A stretch of 64,000 bases of DNA, taken from NCBI GenBank assembly GCA_036560485.1, contig DATBRC010000020.1, positions 186,001 through 250,000 on the forward strand, given 5' to 3'. The notes below the pieces were generated by a model. The model searched no databases. It saw only the letters and a program-made list of their open reading frames with translations, and was not told the origin of the DNA. This DNA comes from DATBRC01 sp036560485. GTDB lineage: Bacteria > Pseudomonadota > Gammaproteobacteria > Burkholderiales > Burkholderiaceae_D. Positions 25,903-35,044 of the stretch are shown here, piece by piece. The position numbers and the translations under genes are program-made. Position 1 is the stretch's first letter. Every line of letters starts with the position of its first letter.

Positions 25903-26566
25903 AATGGATATCAATCCCGTTATCGTCGATGCAGACGGTGCGCTGGCAGTAGACGCGCGTATCGTCATTGATCATGCACCAGCCGAATCCGGCAATTATC
26001 AGCATCTGGCAATCCTGCCCTATCCATCCGATCCCGAAACAGAATGGCCTTTGCGGGACGGCAGCAATTACATCATCCGGCCATTGCATCCGCATGATAC
26101 CGATATGCTGCAAGCACTGGTGCGCGGCTTGTCGCATGAAAGCCGTTACTTCCGTTTTGTATCCTCGATGCATGAGTTATCCGAGCGTATGCTGGCGCGC
26201 TTCACATTGATCGACTATGGCCGTGAAATGGCATTGGTTGCAATCTACCGCGAACGCAAGCTCAATCCGGACGGCCGCTTCACCGAAACAGAGCGGATCA
26301 TCGGCGTATCGCGCTATGTAACCAATCCGGACAAGAGCACGTGCGAATTTTCATTACTGATTGCTGATGAATTTTCCGGACAAGGATTGGGGTCGCGCCT
26401 GATGCTGTCGATTATGGATGTCGCGCGCAGCAAAGGTTTAGTGCAGATAGAAGGTCTGGTGCTGACGAAAAATGTTTCGATGCTTAAATTGATGCGTAAT
26501 CTGGATTTCCAGATCAAGTTATATGAAGAGGATTCGGATTTTAGGCTTTGTGTGCGGACGCTTTGA
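25847..26566 (+). pseudogene. Pat-type protein acetyltransferase, C-terminal remnant (GNAT domain)
   Basis: The frame enters at the end of an ATP-grasp domain (LAVRIAQLREMDINPVIVDADG, where relatives have extra residues between QL and ELDINP) and continues into a full GNAT domain from about 26065: IIRPLHPHDTDMLQALVRGL, SRYFRF, EFSLLIADEFSGQGLGSRLM with the acetyl-CoA loop QGLGSR. Full-length Pat-like proteins have an NDP-forming acyl-CoA synthetase part of about 650 more residues, missing here. The GNAT part looks intact and could still be expressed from the ATG at 25904, but there is no obvious ribosome site. Counted as a remnant. Confidence 0.72.
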
Positions 26567-26616
26567 AAATGAAGCAGATCGCTGGGCAAGCATCGCTCTC
26601 CCAGCGATCATGCAAA

Positions 26617-27324
26617 TCAATTCATGATGAGATCAGCTTGTGTGCTGGTCGTGTAATACAGCAAACCAAAGTGACCCAACGCAAAATCATAGCTTGCGTT
26701 TTGTCCATCGATATTGCTGGTATGCGAACCATACACATAGCAGCTGCCGATACAAACGATTTCATCAATGTAGCTCTTGATCGAGTACATCTTCGCGCCG
26801 TAACGCTTGCCTCTTACTGAATTAATCAGTGGGCTATTAATCGACAAACCATTGGAGCCGCAAGTTGTTGACCAGACGTTAAATGGATAAACGCCACATG
26901 AATTCAAACCATGCTGCGCACCAGCGATACCAAGGAAAGTATTGACTCTGCTGGCGTATCCCAATTCATTGATTGCCTTCATCGCGAGTGTCACACCCAT
27001 TGAATGGCCTGCAACATCGATCTTGCCTGTGCATGAAGCAGCGAGTGCGGCTTGCATCGAGCTTTTCACCGGGCTGGTATTGGCGCTGCCATGGTCGTTA
27101 CATGCTGCGCAGGTTTTGGAACCCCAGTTCGGACGATAAATTTGAGATGCGGCGTAACCGCGGCTCTGCAGGGTACTGACTGTGTTATTCCAGTCGGATG
27201 GATAACCGGTATTACCGTGGACCAAAACGACATTGTCGAGGCATGCTGCATTGGCAGCCAGCGTTGCGACGGTTAAGGTGACAGCGGTGAGCAAACGCTT
27301 TAATAGAGGGAATTGCTGAAGCAT
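26617..27324 (-). CDS. Secreted lipase, paralogue 1
   Basis: 235 residues, alpha/beta hydrolase of the bacterial triacylglycerol lipase type (Lipase_2-like). Residues 1-27 are a signal peptide ending LAANA. The oxyanion region is NVVLVHGN, the nucleophile elbow GHSMG with Ser108, and candidate partners are Asp in SYIDEIVC and His in ALGHFGLLYY. Six cysteines in pairs suggest disulfides. It is about 86% identical by hand count to the paralogue at 28811-29518. GAAGGAGATACAAAAATG gives a strong ribosome site. The 5' leader shares elements with that of the paralogue. Confidence 0.9.
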   Translation of the reverse strand: MLQQFPLLKRLLTAVTLTVATLAANAACLDNVVLVHGNTGYPSDWNNTVSTLQSRGYAASQIYRPNWGSKTCAACNDHGSANTSPVKSSMQAALAASCTGKIDVAGHSMGVTLAMKAINELGYASRVNTFLGIAGAQHGLNSCGVYPFNVWSTTCGSNGLSINSPLINSVRGKRYGAKMYSIKSYIDEIVCIGSCYVYGSHTSNIDGQNASYDFALGHFGLLYYTTSTQADLIMN

Positions 27325-27372
27325 TTTTGTATCTCCTTCGAATAATTTTTATCGAATATTTTTTGAGGTTGA

Positions 27373-27404
27373 AATGGATGTTCCTTTAACTTCTTGCATC
27401 CATT
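27373..27404 (-). promoter_or_regulatory. Conserved leader hairpin, lipase 1
   Basis: AATGGATG and CATCCATT form an 8-base perfect stem around 16 bases, 49 bases before the lipase start. The same hairpin with the same loop length is at 29567-29598 before the other lipase, although the loop bases differ. Confidence 0.5.
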
Positions 27405-27487
27405 GATTCACTTGCTGTTTGTGTCTGACTCCTGTGTTGATATAGCGGGTGATGTCCTTTGCATAATCAGTTTGCATCGGGTCACTG

Positions 27488-27529
27488 CACTTTAGGACGA
27501 ACATTGAATTTTTGCTACTATCCGTTCGG
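27488..27529 (-). promoter_or_regulatory. Conserved promoter-like element, lipase 1
   Basis: Read on the minus strand, CCGAANNGATAGT is followed after exactly 18 bases by GTCCTAAAGTG. The same two boxes with the same 18-base gap lie at 29682-29723. Both sit 164 bases before their lipase start while the 18 spacer bases differ. This looks like a promoter (the second box holds TAAAGT, a fair -10) or a two-part operator. The rest of the 27530-27697 gap shows nothing I can assign. Confidence 0.5.
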
Positions 27530-27697
27530 AGGGTAAGGACTCAATTGGAAAAACGTGGCGGCGATTTGTATGGAATCTACGTTCAAGTAAACGCATCCAT
27601 CAAGATGAAATGGGATCGCAACAGAATACGTGCCGCTACAGAGCGTCCTCTGAACGGCAGCGCAATAATGACTTTTGAATTTTTGGGCGAGTGAGGA

Positions 27698-28675
27698 TTA
27701 CAAGCCCAACACGTCTGAGCGTGCCTGGCTAACCTTTGTCATCTCGTCTTTGCTCAGTTTAAAACGCTCCAACACTTGCAAGGCGCTTCCTCGCACATCC
27801 TTGCTTTCATTGACATTACTGATCATGTTCATCAACGCTGTTTTGGCACTATCCGACTGGGTACCTGATTGGGCGACGGCAAAGATCGCTGCCTGACGTA
27901 CTTCCGGCGCTTGATCTGTCAGTGCTTGCGATAACGTGTTTTGCGCTGCGCCGGTCTTGTCCCATTGCGCCAATTGCAGAACGCTTTGCCCTCTTACGGA
28001 TGGATCTGCATTTTGCGTCAATCCTTTTAATTGCGCGATGATCGCTTCCGACTCTGCAGGGTCTACCGTTGCCGGTTTCAATGCAGTGAGCGCCTGCACA
28101 ATGACGCTAGGCGTCCGTTCCGTTGCAAGCGTTTGCTTCAGGATGTTGCGCACTTCTTGTGAATCGGTGGAGAGGTTTTGCAGCATCGCCAAACCATCTT
28201 TACGCTGATCTGCATCGCCGCTGGTGGCGAGTTGTTTTGAGAATTCGAGGATTTCAGGTTTCTCGATCGTGGAGAGAACAGACCTGAGTAATTCTTTGGC
28301 GTTAGGATCAATCTCTCTTGCGTAACGTCCCATCAGATTTTTCATCACGTCCGGATCGGACTGTGCCAGTTTGCGTAACTTGTCCTGCGCATCGTCGCCA
28401 GGTTTAAGCTTTTCCGCCGGCGTCATTGCGCGCTTCCACAGATCTTCGATGATGGCTGCTTTTTCCGGTGCAGCAGGCTCTGCTCCCGCCTTTCCCCACA
28501 AACTGGAGAATTGATTGAAACTGGTTGACCGGCTGGCTTCAGGGGTAGCCGGTTGTGTCGTCTTGACTGCAATATTGTCCGGTACTTTTTCCGGCTCATC
28601 CGAATGCCAGGTCAAGCCAATGCCGACCGCCAATCCGACGCTCACACAAGAAATCAACACGGACATGCTTTTCAC
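27698..28675 (-). CDS. HEAT-repeat protein, exported or membrane-anchored
   Basis: 325 residues. A short hydrophobic N-terminus (VLISCVSVGLAVGIGLTW) acts as signal or anchor. From about residue 100 the sequence is a run of HEAT-like helical repeats (EVRQAAIFAVAQSGT, DPSVRGQSVLQLAQWD, DVRGSALQVLERF). Start codon is GTG at 28675 with AGAGGA six bases upstream. It lies between two lipase paralogues in the same direction; a scaffold or secretion-helper role is only suggested by position. It is not a Lif-type lipase foldase by any motif I can see. Confidence 0.8.
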   Translation of the reverse strand: MKSMSVLISCVSVGLAVGIGLTWHSDEPEKVPDNIAVKTTQPATPEASRSTSFNQFSSLWGKAGAEPAAPEKAAIIEDLWKRAMTPAEKLKPGDDAQDKLRKLAQSDPDVMKNLMGRYAREIDPNAKELLRSVLSTIEKPEILEFSKQLATSGDADQRKDGLAMLQNLSTDSQEVRNILKQTLATERTPSVIVQALTALKPATVDPAESEAIIAQLKGLTQNADPSVRGQSVLQLAQWDKTGAAQNTLSQALTDQAPEVRQAAIFAVAQSGTQSDSAKTALMNMISNVNESKDVRGSALQVLERFKLSKDEMTKVSQARSDVLGL

Positions 28676-28810
28676 AATCTGTCCTCTCTACCTGCCTGAT
28701 GATTTATTAAAATTGTATCGGGCTTGAATACAAACCCGATATGCCCCACTAATCTATCACTAATGGAGAAACACCTTGGACGAGGATCACCCGCACAAGG
28801 TGCCATGCAA

Positions 28811-29518
28811 TTATTTGAATACGAGATCAGCTTGTGTGCTGGTTGTGTAATACAACAAACCGAAGTGGCCTAATGAGAAATCATAGGTTGCATTCTGTCC
28901 GTCGATGTTGCTGGTATGCGAACCGTACACATAGCAACTGCCGACGCACACCACTTCATCGATGTAACTCTTGATCGAGTACATCTTGGCGCCATAGCGT
29001 TTGTTCTCTACCGAATTGATCAAGGGGCTGCCAATCGACAACCCGTTAGAGCCGCAAGTTGGTGTAGCCACGTTCCATGGATAGACGCCGCATGAATTCA
29101 AACCATGCTGCGCGCCGGCGATACCGATGAAGGAATTGACCTTGCCTGAGTAACCCAATTCATTGATTGCTTTCATCGCCAGCGTCACGCCCATCGAATG
29201 GCCTAGCACATCGATCTTGCCGGTGCAGGAAGCAGCGAGAGCAGCTTGCATCGAGCTCTTCACGGGATTGGTGTTGGCGCTGCCATGATCATTACATGCT
29301 GCGCAGGTTTTGGAACCCCAGTTAGGGCGATAGATTTGAGAGGCTGCGTAACCGCGGCTCTGCAAGGTACTGACTGTGTTGTTCCAGTCGGATGGAGAAC
29401 CGGTATTGCCATGGACCATCACCACATTGTCCAGACATGCTGCATTGACTGCGAAGGTTGCCACCGACATGGCGACAACGGAAAGAAGGCGTTGCAATAG
29501 AGGGAATTTGTGAAGCAT
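28811..29518 (-). CDS. Secreted lipase, paralogue 2
   Basis: 235 residues, same family and same architecture as the gene at 26617-27324: signal peptide to residue 27, NVVMVHGN, GHSMG with Ser108, SYIDEVVC and SLGHFGLLYY. All catalytic candidates are kept, so both copies should be active. Differences cluster in the signal peptide and around residues 155-165. The leader also matches in its boxes, hairpin and length, so the duplication included regulatory DNA. AAAGGAG lies seven bases before the ATG. Confidence 0.9.
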   Translation of the reverse strand: MLHKFPLLQRLLSVVAMSVATFAVNAACLDNVVMVHGNTGSPSDWNNTVSTLQSRGYAASQIYRPNWGSKTCAACNDHGSANTNPVKSSMQAALAASCTGKIDVLGHSMGVTLAMKAINELGYSGKVNSFIGIAGAQHGLNSCGVYPWNVATPTCGSNGLSIGSPLINSVENKRYGAKMYSIKSYIDEVVCVGSCYVYGSHTSNIDGQNATYDFSLGHFGLLYYTTSTQADLVFK

Positions 29519-29566
29519 TTTGTATCTCCTTTGATTTATTTTTTTGTCTGCTATTTCTATTTATTG

Positions 29567-29598
29567 AATGGATGCTCCTTTGTGTTCTTTCATCCATT
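29567..29598 (-). promoter_or_regulatory. Conserved leader hairpin, lipase 2
   Basis: AATGGATG and CATCCATT around a 16-base loop, 49 bases before the lipase start, as in the other lipase leader. Confidence 0.5.
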
Positions 29599-29681
29599 GT
29601 TTTGTTTCAACGTCGCGGCTGGCTCCTTGATTGATGTGTAAGTAATGACCAATGCAAAACTTGGGTTGCCTTGGTTGATTC

Positions 29682-29723
29682 CACTTTAGGACGAGAGTCG
29701 GCGGCTTGCCACTATCTATTCGG
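29682..29723 (-). promoter_or_regulatory. Conserved promoter-like element, lipase 2
   Basis: Same paired boxes (minus strand CCGAANNGATAGT, 18 bases, GTCCTAAAGTG) as before lipase 1, again 164 bases from the start codon. Confidence 0.5.
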
Positions 29724-29804
29724 TGAGTCCTGTCTTTTCGGAAAGTGCGCAATTTTGAAAGAAAAGAAAGAAATGCTGCAGCGCATCACGCCTGATATGT
29801 TTAT

Positions 29805-30581
29805 CTAACTTCGCTGAGGCAACAACAAACCTAATGCATGTGCTTTGGCAACCGCATGAACACGTTTTCGTACTTCCAGTTTTACGAAGATCTGATCGAC
29901 GTGATACTTCACATTGATTTCCGTCAAATTTAATATTTTTGCAATTTCCCAATTGGTTTTACCTTCATGCATCCAATGGAGAATTTCCAACTGTCTTTCG
30001 CTAAGGGGTTTTTTAGCCGCACCCAGATTCCATGGATATTCCGGCACAGTCGATAATGCCCGCGTTAATGCCAAGTGAAGGTGCGGTGTCAGCATCTTCA
30101 ACAGATGCGCATGAGGCGGCCCCACTTCTTCAGGCAAACGCGTAAAAATGAAATAGCTCGAATAGGTTCCGGTGAGGTCCATCACACCGTGTCCTATGGT
30201 GTTTCTCATTTTGTGTTTTTTGAATGACTCGACCCATTCTGCAGGGTATTCATGCTCATCGCGGTCACTCTGAAAATAGACCGGCTCTTGCGTCTCACGC
30301 CATTTTTTCATCAACGGGCTATCCGCACGTCCCTCTGAATTCAACAGCGATTCATAGTATTTATAATTTTCAAATGAGTAATTGTAGTAAAGAAGCTTGT
30401 GTACATAATTGCCTCCCCGGCTGACGCCGCCTATGCCGCAAATCATCATTTCATGCGGCAAGACTTCGCGCAGTGGACCTTCAACGACACGCGAAAAATC
30501 GTCTGCAGTTTGCACTGCAGTGCATTCCGTAATAATGGTCAAAATACGTTTGTCTAGTTCTGCCTGTTCTGCTTCTGTCAT
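29805..30581 (-). CDS. LuxR-type regulator, EpsA-like
   Basis: 258 residues. The C-terminal 65 are a LuxR helix-turn-helix (LSERQLEILHWMHEGKTNWEIAKIL, VKYHVDQIFVKLEVRKR). The N-terminal 180 resemble the EpsA-type regulators found with exopolysaccharide and PEP-CTERM genes in betaproteobacteria rather than a classical acyl-homoserine-lactone pocket. No polysaccharide genes are nearby. It reads towards the lipase cluster and could govern it; this is inference from position. The ribosome site is weak. Confidence 0.82.
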   Translation of the reverse strand: MTEAEQAELDKRILTIITECTAVQTADDFSRVVEGPLREVLPHEMMICGIGGVSRGGNYVHKLLYYNYSFENYKYYESLLNSEGRADSPLMKKWRETQEPVYFQSDRDEHEYPAEWVESFKKHKMRNTIGHGVMDLTGTYSSYFIFTRLPEEVGPPHAHLLKMLTPHLHLALTRALSTVPEYPWNLGAAKKPLSERQLEILHWMHEGKTNWEIAKILNLTEINVKYHVDQIFVKLEVRKRVHAVAKAHALGLLLPQRS

Positions 30582-30630
30582 GTTTGACTGCTCACAATAA
30601 TTACTACCTGCAACAATACCATTTTATGAA

Positions 30631-30694
30631 CCTGTTCAGTATCTTTTTGGCCGCTTCTCGTGGCTGCACATCTGCCAAAAAGATACTGAACAGG
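30631..30694. repeat. 21-bp perfect inverted repeat
   Basis: Arms at 30631-30651 and 30674-30694 are exact complements, starting CCTGTTCAGTATC, with a 22-base loop. It lies in the divergent gap between the EpsA-like gene and ygiQ, where a terminator would not be expected. It may be a small mobile palindrome or a strong RNA hairpin. Confidence 0.8.
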
Positions 30695-30837
30695 CTCTAA
30701 GATTGGCGTGTATTTTTTTTAATTTCAATGTTTGGATATTGTGCAACGCAACGTCAAACCTTGTCTGAAACAAAATCACCGCCTGATATTGACCTTCTCG
30801 GACTAGAAAAGCCGATTTCCAGTACAATCCGCCCATT

Positions 30838-33060
30838 ATGAACGCACCGCAAAACCTGTTTTCCACCGCACCAAAACGCGCTGATCGCCCGGCACCGGCT
30901 CCCTTCCTGCCGATGTCGCGTGCCGAGATGAATGCGCTTGGCTGGGACTCATGCGATGTCATTCTGATCACAGGCGATGCGTATATTGACCATCCAAGTT
31001 TTGGCATGGCTCTGGTCGGCCGCTTACTGGAAGCCCAAGGCTTCCGCGTCGGTATCATCAGCCAACCGGATTGGCTGTCAGCAGACGCATTTCGCGCATT
31101 GGGTAAACCGAATCTGTATTTCGGCATCACAGCCGGCAATATGGACTCGATGGTCAATCGTTATACATCGGACCGCAAGATCCGCTCCGACGATGCGTAC
31201 ACGACCAATGGCGAACCGAACAAGCGCCCCGATCGCGCGGTCGTCGTCTACGCACAACGTGCGCGTGAAGCCTACCCCGATACCAACATCGTGATCGGCA
31301 GTATTGAAGCCAGCTTGCGCCGCATTGCGCATTATGATTACTGGTCGGATAAAGTACGGCGTTCCGTGCTGCCTGATTCCAAGGCGGATATTTTGATCTT
31401 CGGGAATGCGGAACGTGCGCTGGTCGAACTGACGCATCGTGTCGCGGCCGGTGAACCAATCAAATCGATTCGCAATTTGCGCGGTACCTCTTTCATGGTG
31501 CCATCCGGCTGGAAGCCGGCCGACGATTGGATGGAAGCCAATTCGACGCGCGTCGATACACCTGGACGTATTGAGCCGCATCCCGATCCGTATGAAATGA
31601 AATCGAAGGAAGATGCCAGCTGCAAAACCGAGAAACCTGCAGAGCAACCGGTACTGATCCTGACGCGCGAGCAACGCCAGGCCGCACTGAAAGAAATCCG
31701 TGAAAAAACCGTGGTGCGCTTGCCCTCGTACGAAACGGTCAGCAAAGATCCTGTCATGTATGCGCATGCATCGCGCGTATTTCATCTGGAATCCAATCCC
31801 GGCAACGCACGCGCACTGGTGCAAGCGCACGGCGAGCGCGACGTTTGGTTGAACCCGCCGCCACTGCCGTTGGCGATGGATGAAATGGATGGTGTGTACG
31901 ATTTGCCTTATGCGCGTGCGCCGCATCCAAGTTATGGAAAGGCGCGCATCCCCGCATGGGAGATGATCCGCTTCTCGGTCAATATCATGCGCGGCTGTTT
32001 TGGCGGTTGTACTTTCTGCTCAATTACCGAACATGAAGGCCGCATTATCCAAAGCAGATCCGAGCCATCGATCCTACGTGAAATTGAACTGATTCGTGAC
32101 AAGACAAAAGGCTTTACCGGCACCATCTCCGACCTCGGCGGCCCGACTGCCAATATGTATCGGCTTGCGTGCAAAGACAAAAAGATTGAAGAATCATGCC
32201 GCCGCTTGTCGTGTGTATATCCGACCATCTGTTCCAACCTTGGCACCGATCACAGCAAATTGATTTCGTTGTATCGCAAGGCGCGCGCGATTCCAGGCAT
32301 CAAAAAAATCCTCGTCAGTTCCGGCTTGCGGTACGACTTGGCAGTACGTTCACCTGAGTATGTGAAAGAGCTGGTCAGCCATCACGTCGGCGGTTTGTTG
32401 AAAATCGCGCCGGAACATTCCGAAGCAGGCCCGTTATCCAAGATGATGAAACCGGGCATGGGAGCGTACGATGCATTCAAGGAAATGTTCGATCGCTTTT
32501 CCAAAGAAGCAGGCAAAGAACAATATTTGATCCCCTACTTCATCGCGGCCCATCCCGGCACGACTGATGAAGACATGCTGAATCTGGCGTTATGGCTGAA
32601 GAAAAATAATTTTCGACTGGATCAGGTGCAAACCTTTTTGCCGACACCGATGGCGATTGCAACTGCGATGTATCACACGAGAAAAAATCCGTTGCATAAA
32701 GTGACTGATGAATCCGAGATTGTTGAAACTGTGCGCACCGGCAAAATCCGTCGCCTGCATAAGGCGTTCTTGCGCTATCACGATCCAGAGAACTGGGAGA
32801 TCCTGCGCGAAGGCTTGCAACGCATGGGACGCTCCGATTTGATTGGTAGTAGTGAGCGCCATTTGGTGCCGAGAAGTTCTGCGCAAACAACAGGATTAGC
32901 GGCAGTCGAACGCAGTCGTGAAACGCCCAGCCCAAACAAGCTCGCGAAAAAATTCGGCCAGAACAAACCTCGTCCCGGTGGTGCAGTAGAGCGCAGAACA
33001 TCGCATGCCACGACCAATCTACGCAAAGCGGCTGTTACGCCAAGGACCGGACGAAAATAA
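30838..33060 (+). CDS. ygiQ: YgiQ family radical SAM protein
   Basis: 740 residues. The [4Fe-4S]/SAM motif CFGGCTFC gives Cys387, Cys391 and Cys394. The N-terminal region (FLPMSRAEMNALGWDSCDVILITGDAYIDHPSFG) and the C-terminal KIAPEHSE and TFLPTPMAIATAMYHT stretches are typical of YgiQ. The family's substrate is unknown. The last 70 residues are basic and of low complexity. The ATG at 30838 fits the family start. A terminator follows. Confidence 0.95.
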   Translation: MNAPQNLFSTAPKRADRPAPAPFLPMSRAEMNALGWDSCDVILITGDAYIDHPSFGMALVGRLLEAQGFRVGIISQPDWLSADAFRALGKPNLYFGITAGNMDSMVNRYTSDRKIRSDDAYTTNGEPNKRPDRAVVVYAQRAREAYPDTNIVIGSIEASLRRIAHYDYWSDKVRRSVLPDSKADILIFGNAERALVELTHRVAAGEPIKSIRNLRGTSFMVPSGWKPADDWMEANSTRVDTPGRIEPHPDPYEMKSKEDASCKTEKPAEQPVLILTREQRQAALKEIREKTVVRLPSYETVSKDPVMYAHASRVFHLESNPGNARALVQAHGERDVWLNPPPLPLAMDEMDGVYDLPYARAPHPSYGKARIPAWEMIRFSVNIMRGCFGGCTFCSITEHEGRIIQSRSEPSILREIELIRDKTKGFTGTISDLGGPTANMYRLACKDKKIEESCRRLSCVYPTICSNLGTDHSKLISLYRKARAIPGIKKILVSSGLRYDLAVRSPEYVKELVSHHVGGLLKIAPEHSEAGPLSKMMKPGMGAYDAFKEMFDRFSKEAGKEQYLIPYFIAAHPGTTDEDMLNLALWLKKNNFRLDQVQTFLPTPMAIATAMYHTRKNPLHKVTDESEIVETVRTGKIRRLHKAFLRYHDPENWEILREGLQRMGRSDLIGSSERHLVPRSSAQTTGLAAVERSRETPSPNKLAKKFGQNKPRPGGAVERRTSHATTNLRKAAVTPRTGRK

Positions 33061-33085
33061 ACTTGAAGCGACCTGTTCGCACATA

Positions 33086-33118
33086 AAAAAAACCGTTACA
33101 GCAGTAACGGTTTTTTTA
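33086..33118. terminator. Bidirectional terminator ygiQ / fimV
   Basis: AAAAACCGTTAC and GTAACGGTTTTT pair around a four-base loop, flanked by A and T runs, between convergent genes. Confidence 0.92.
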
Positions 33119-33136
33119 TTTATGCCTGTTTATATT

Positions 33137-35044
33137 TTAGATATGACTCACCGTAGCCGGTTTGCCGTTGCGCTTAGGCGGAAACACTTCATAGGCGATA
33201 TTAGCCAGCATGATAATATCGAGATAAACAGGCAAATCGAAACCTTCGCGCAGGCCGCTACGATTATTGAACAAAAGGTCTTCCAGATATCGCGCAACCT
33301 GTTCACTTCCCCACAAGTTGCAAATCTGAGTGACCAAATGCGGATAGTCTTCCAATCCTCTCCCACTCATTTCATCGGACTTTGCATCCCACTCAGGTGC
33401 TTTGGTGTTGAAATGCGATTTGAAGAGTTGAAGCAATGTATCAAACTTGGAACGTTCATCCACTTCCCGATAAAGCTTCAGCAAATAAAGCCATGCCATT
33501 GGTGATTTCGGACGTTCAGCATCGCCGAAATGCTCAAGCACACTGATCGCACGTTGCGGATCTCGCAGCGACATCCAGAATTCCGCCTCTTCCATTGCGT
33601 CCGAAATTTCTTCGACCTCGATCATTTCAGAACGCTTGCGATTTCGAATCGATGCAACCGGTTTTTGCAATGGCAGAATTTCAGCACTTGTTTTCACTGA
33701 GCGCTCATCTGCTTTTTCGACTGAAGACGCTTGTGTGCTGAAACCTTTGGAAACACTGTGCGTCCTTCCACCAGCAGATTTTCCAAAGGACGCATCATGC
33801 TCGGAATGATCCGTTTTCACATTGGCTATCGACACATCGTCACTCAATGACGATGTGTCTTCAAATTCTACAACCGTATCGGAAAATGGCGAGTCCTCAT
33901 GTTCATCGTGATTTTCTGCATCAACTTCTTGATCCGAATAATAATGATCCCAGAATGGCCTCTGGTTCATTTTATTGACTTGATGCAAACGACGCGCCAA
34001 CCATATCATCGCGATCACGCATACCAAAAGCAATGCGCCCAATCCAATAAACCATTTGATATTCAAAGATTTTTTTTGTTCTTCTTCAAATGCATATCTG
34101 TCTTGTTCACTCTGCTGCTTGATCTGATCCGCTTCTTTCATCAAGACTTGTATTTTGTCCTGTGCAGCCTTCGTTTCGTTTTCTGCATTTTTTTCCGGAT
34201 CTTCCCCACGCAGGACCGCGGCAAAACGCAATTGTGCTACGCGAAGTTCATTGGCTTTTTGCGGATCTGCTTCAATCCCTTGAACAGTAATGGTATCGCT
34301 CAATTTCATTCCATTGAGCATGCCGGCACTATCGATCGGGCTCACATCGGCGGAAAGCCGCAATACGTTGCGTGATACTTTTTTGGCATGCGATTGCGAG
34401 ACCCTGCCGATTTTTTTCTCATGTGTTTTAGGTTGTTCAGCGAAGCTTTGTTCGGTTGATGCAGCTCTGGCTTTTCGGCTCTTTTTCGCGGTATGTGTTT
34501 TTATATTGACTTCTTTGCTTGTTGCATCGACGGCTTTCTGTGCAGGCGCCGTTGGCGTTGTTACCGGTGTGATCGATGGTGCCGATTGAACAGGGTTCAT
34601 CGAGACATCAGCAAGTTGTATCGGCTGCTTCGCCGCTTGCACTTTTTGCGTTGCCTGCAATGTTTCAAGCGGATCCAGCAAAATTTGATAATTGCGTTGA
34701 ACCGATGTGCCACAACCAATTTCGATATGAAGCGCTACCGCAGGTTCGTTAATTGCCTGCGTAGTCGTGATGACAAGAGCGGATGGCTTCTCGGCGTCGG
34801 CAAAATTAATTTTTGGTCTTGCAAGTGGAACGCCATCGAAAGAATCAACTTTTCCTTTCGGGCATAGCTCGCCGATATTGGTGAGATCGTTCCCAAGAAG
34901 CGGAATCGACACATGCAGCGGTTGATTCAATGCGGATTGAACCTGGATCGAGCCAAGGCCTACAGCAAATCCTTCCGAGCATGCAGCAGCCAGCACGATG
35001 AGTGCAATTTTATGTAAAGCCGACATGCGCTTTTTTGAATCCAT
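33137..35044 (-). CDS. fimV: FimV-like inner-membrane protein
   Basis: About 635 residues. A signal sequence (residues 1-27) leads into the FimV N-terminal domain (GLGSIQVQSALNQPLHVSIPLLG). A charged linker and coiled coil precede a single membrane helix at about residues 326-348 (FIGLGALLLVCVIAMIWLA). The cytosolic part is acidic and ends in a TPR-like FimV C-terminal region (EEAEFWMSLRDPQRAISVLEHFG). No LysM domain is obvious, unlike Pseudomonas FimV. FimV helps type IV pilus assembly and polar signalling; the pil operon lies further along the window. The ATG at 35044 is the best start; 35089 and 35026 are alternatives. Confidence 0.85.
   Translation of the reverse strand: MDSKKRMSALHKIALIVLAAACSEGFAVGLGSIQVQSALNQPLHVSIPLLGNDLTNIGELCPKGKVDSFDGVPLARPKINFADAEKPSALVITTTQAINEPAVALHIEIGCGTSVQRNYQILLDPLETLQATQKVQAAKQPIQLADVSMNPVQSAPSITPVTTPTAPAQKAVDATSKEVNIKTHTAKKSRKARAASTEQSFAEQPKTHEKKIGRVSQSHAKKVSRNVLRLSADVSPIDSAGMLNGMKLSDTITVQGIEADPQKANELRVAQLRFAAVLRGEDPEKNAENETKAAQDKIQVLMKEADQIKQQSEQDRYAFEEEQKKSLNIKWFIGLGALLLVCVIAMIWLARRLHQVNKMNQRPFWDHYYSDQEVDAENHDEHEDSPFSDTVVEFEDTSSLSDDVSIANVKTDHSEHDASFGKSAGGRTHSVSKGFSTQASSVEKADERSVKTSAEILPLQKPVASIRNRKRSEMIEVEEISDAMEEAEFWMSLRDPQRAISVLEHFGDAERPKSPMAWLYLLKLYREVDERSKFDTLLQLFKSHFNTKAPEWDAKSDEMSGRGLEDYPHLVTQICNLWGSEQVARYLEDLLFNNRSGLREGFDLPVYLDIIMLANIAYEVFPPKRNGKPATVSHI

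Noticed and set aside
31078..31926. Open frame of 282 codons on the minus strand inside ygiQ
   Set aside because: Shadow of ygiQ; no recognisable motif or ribosome site.
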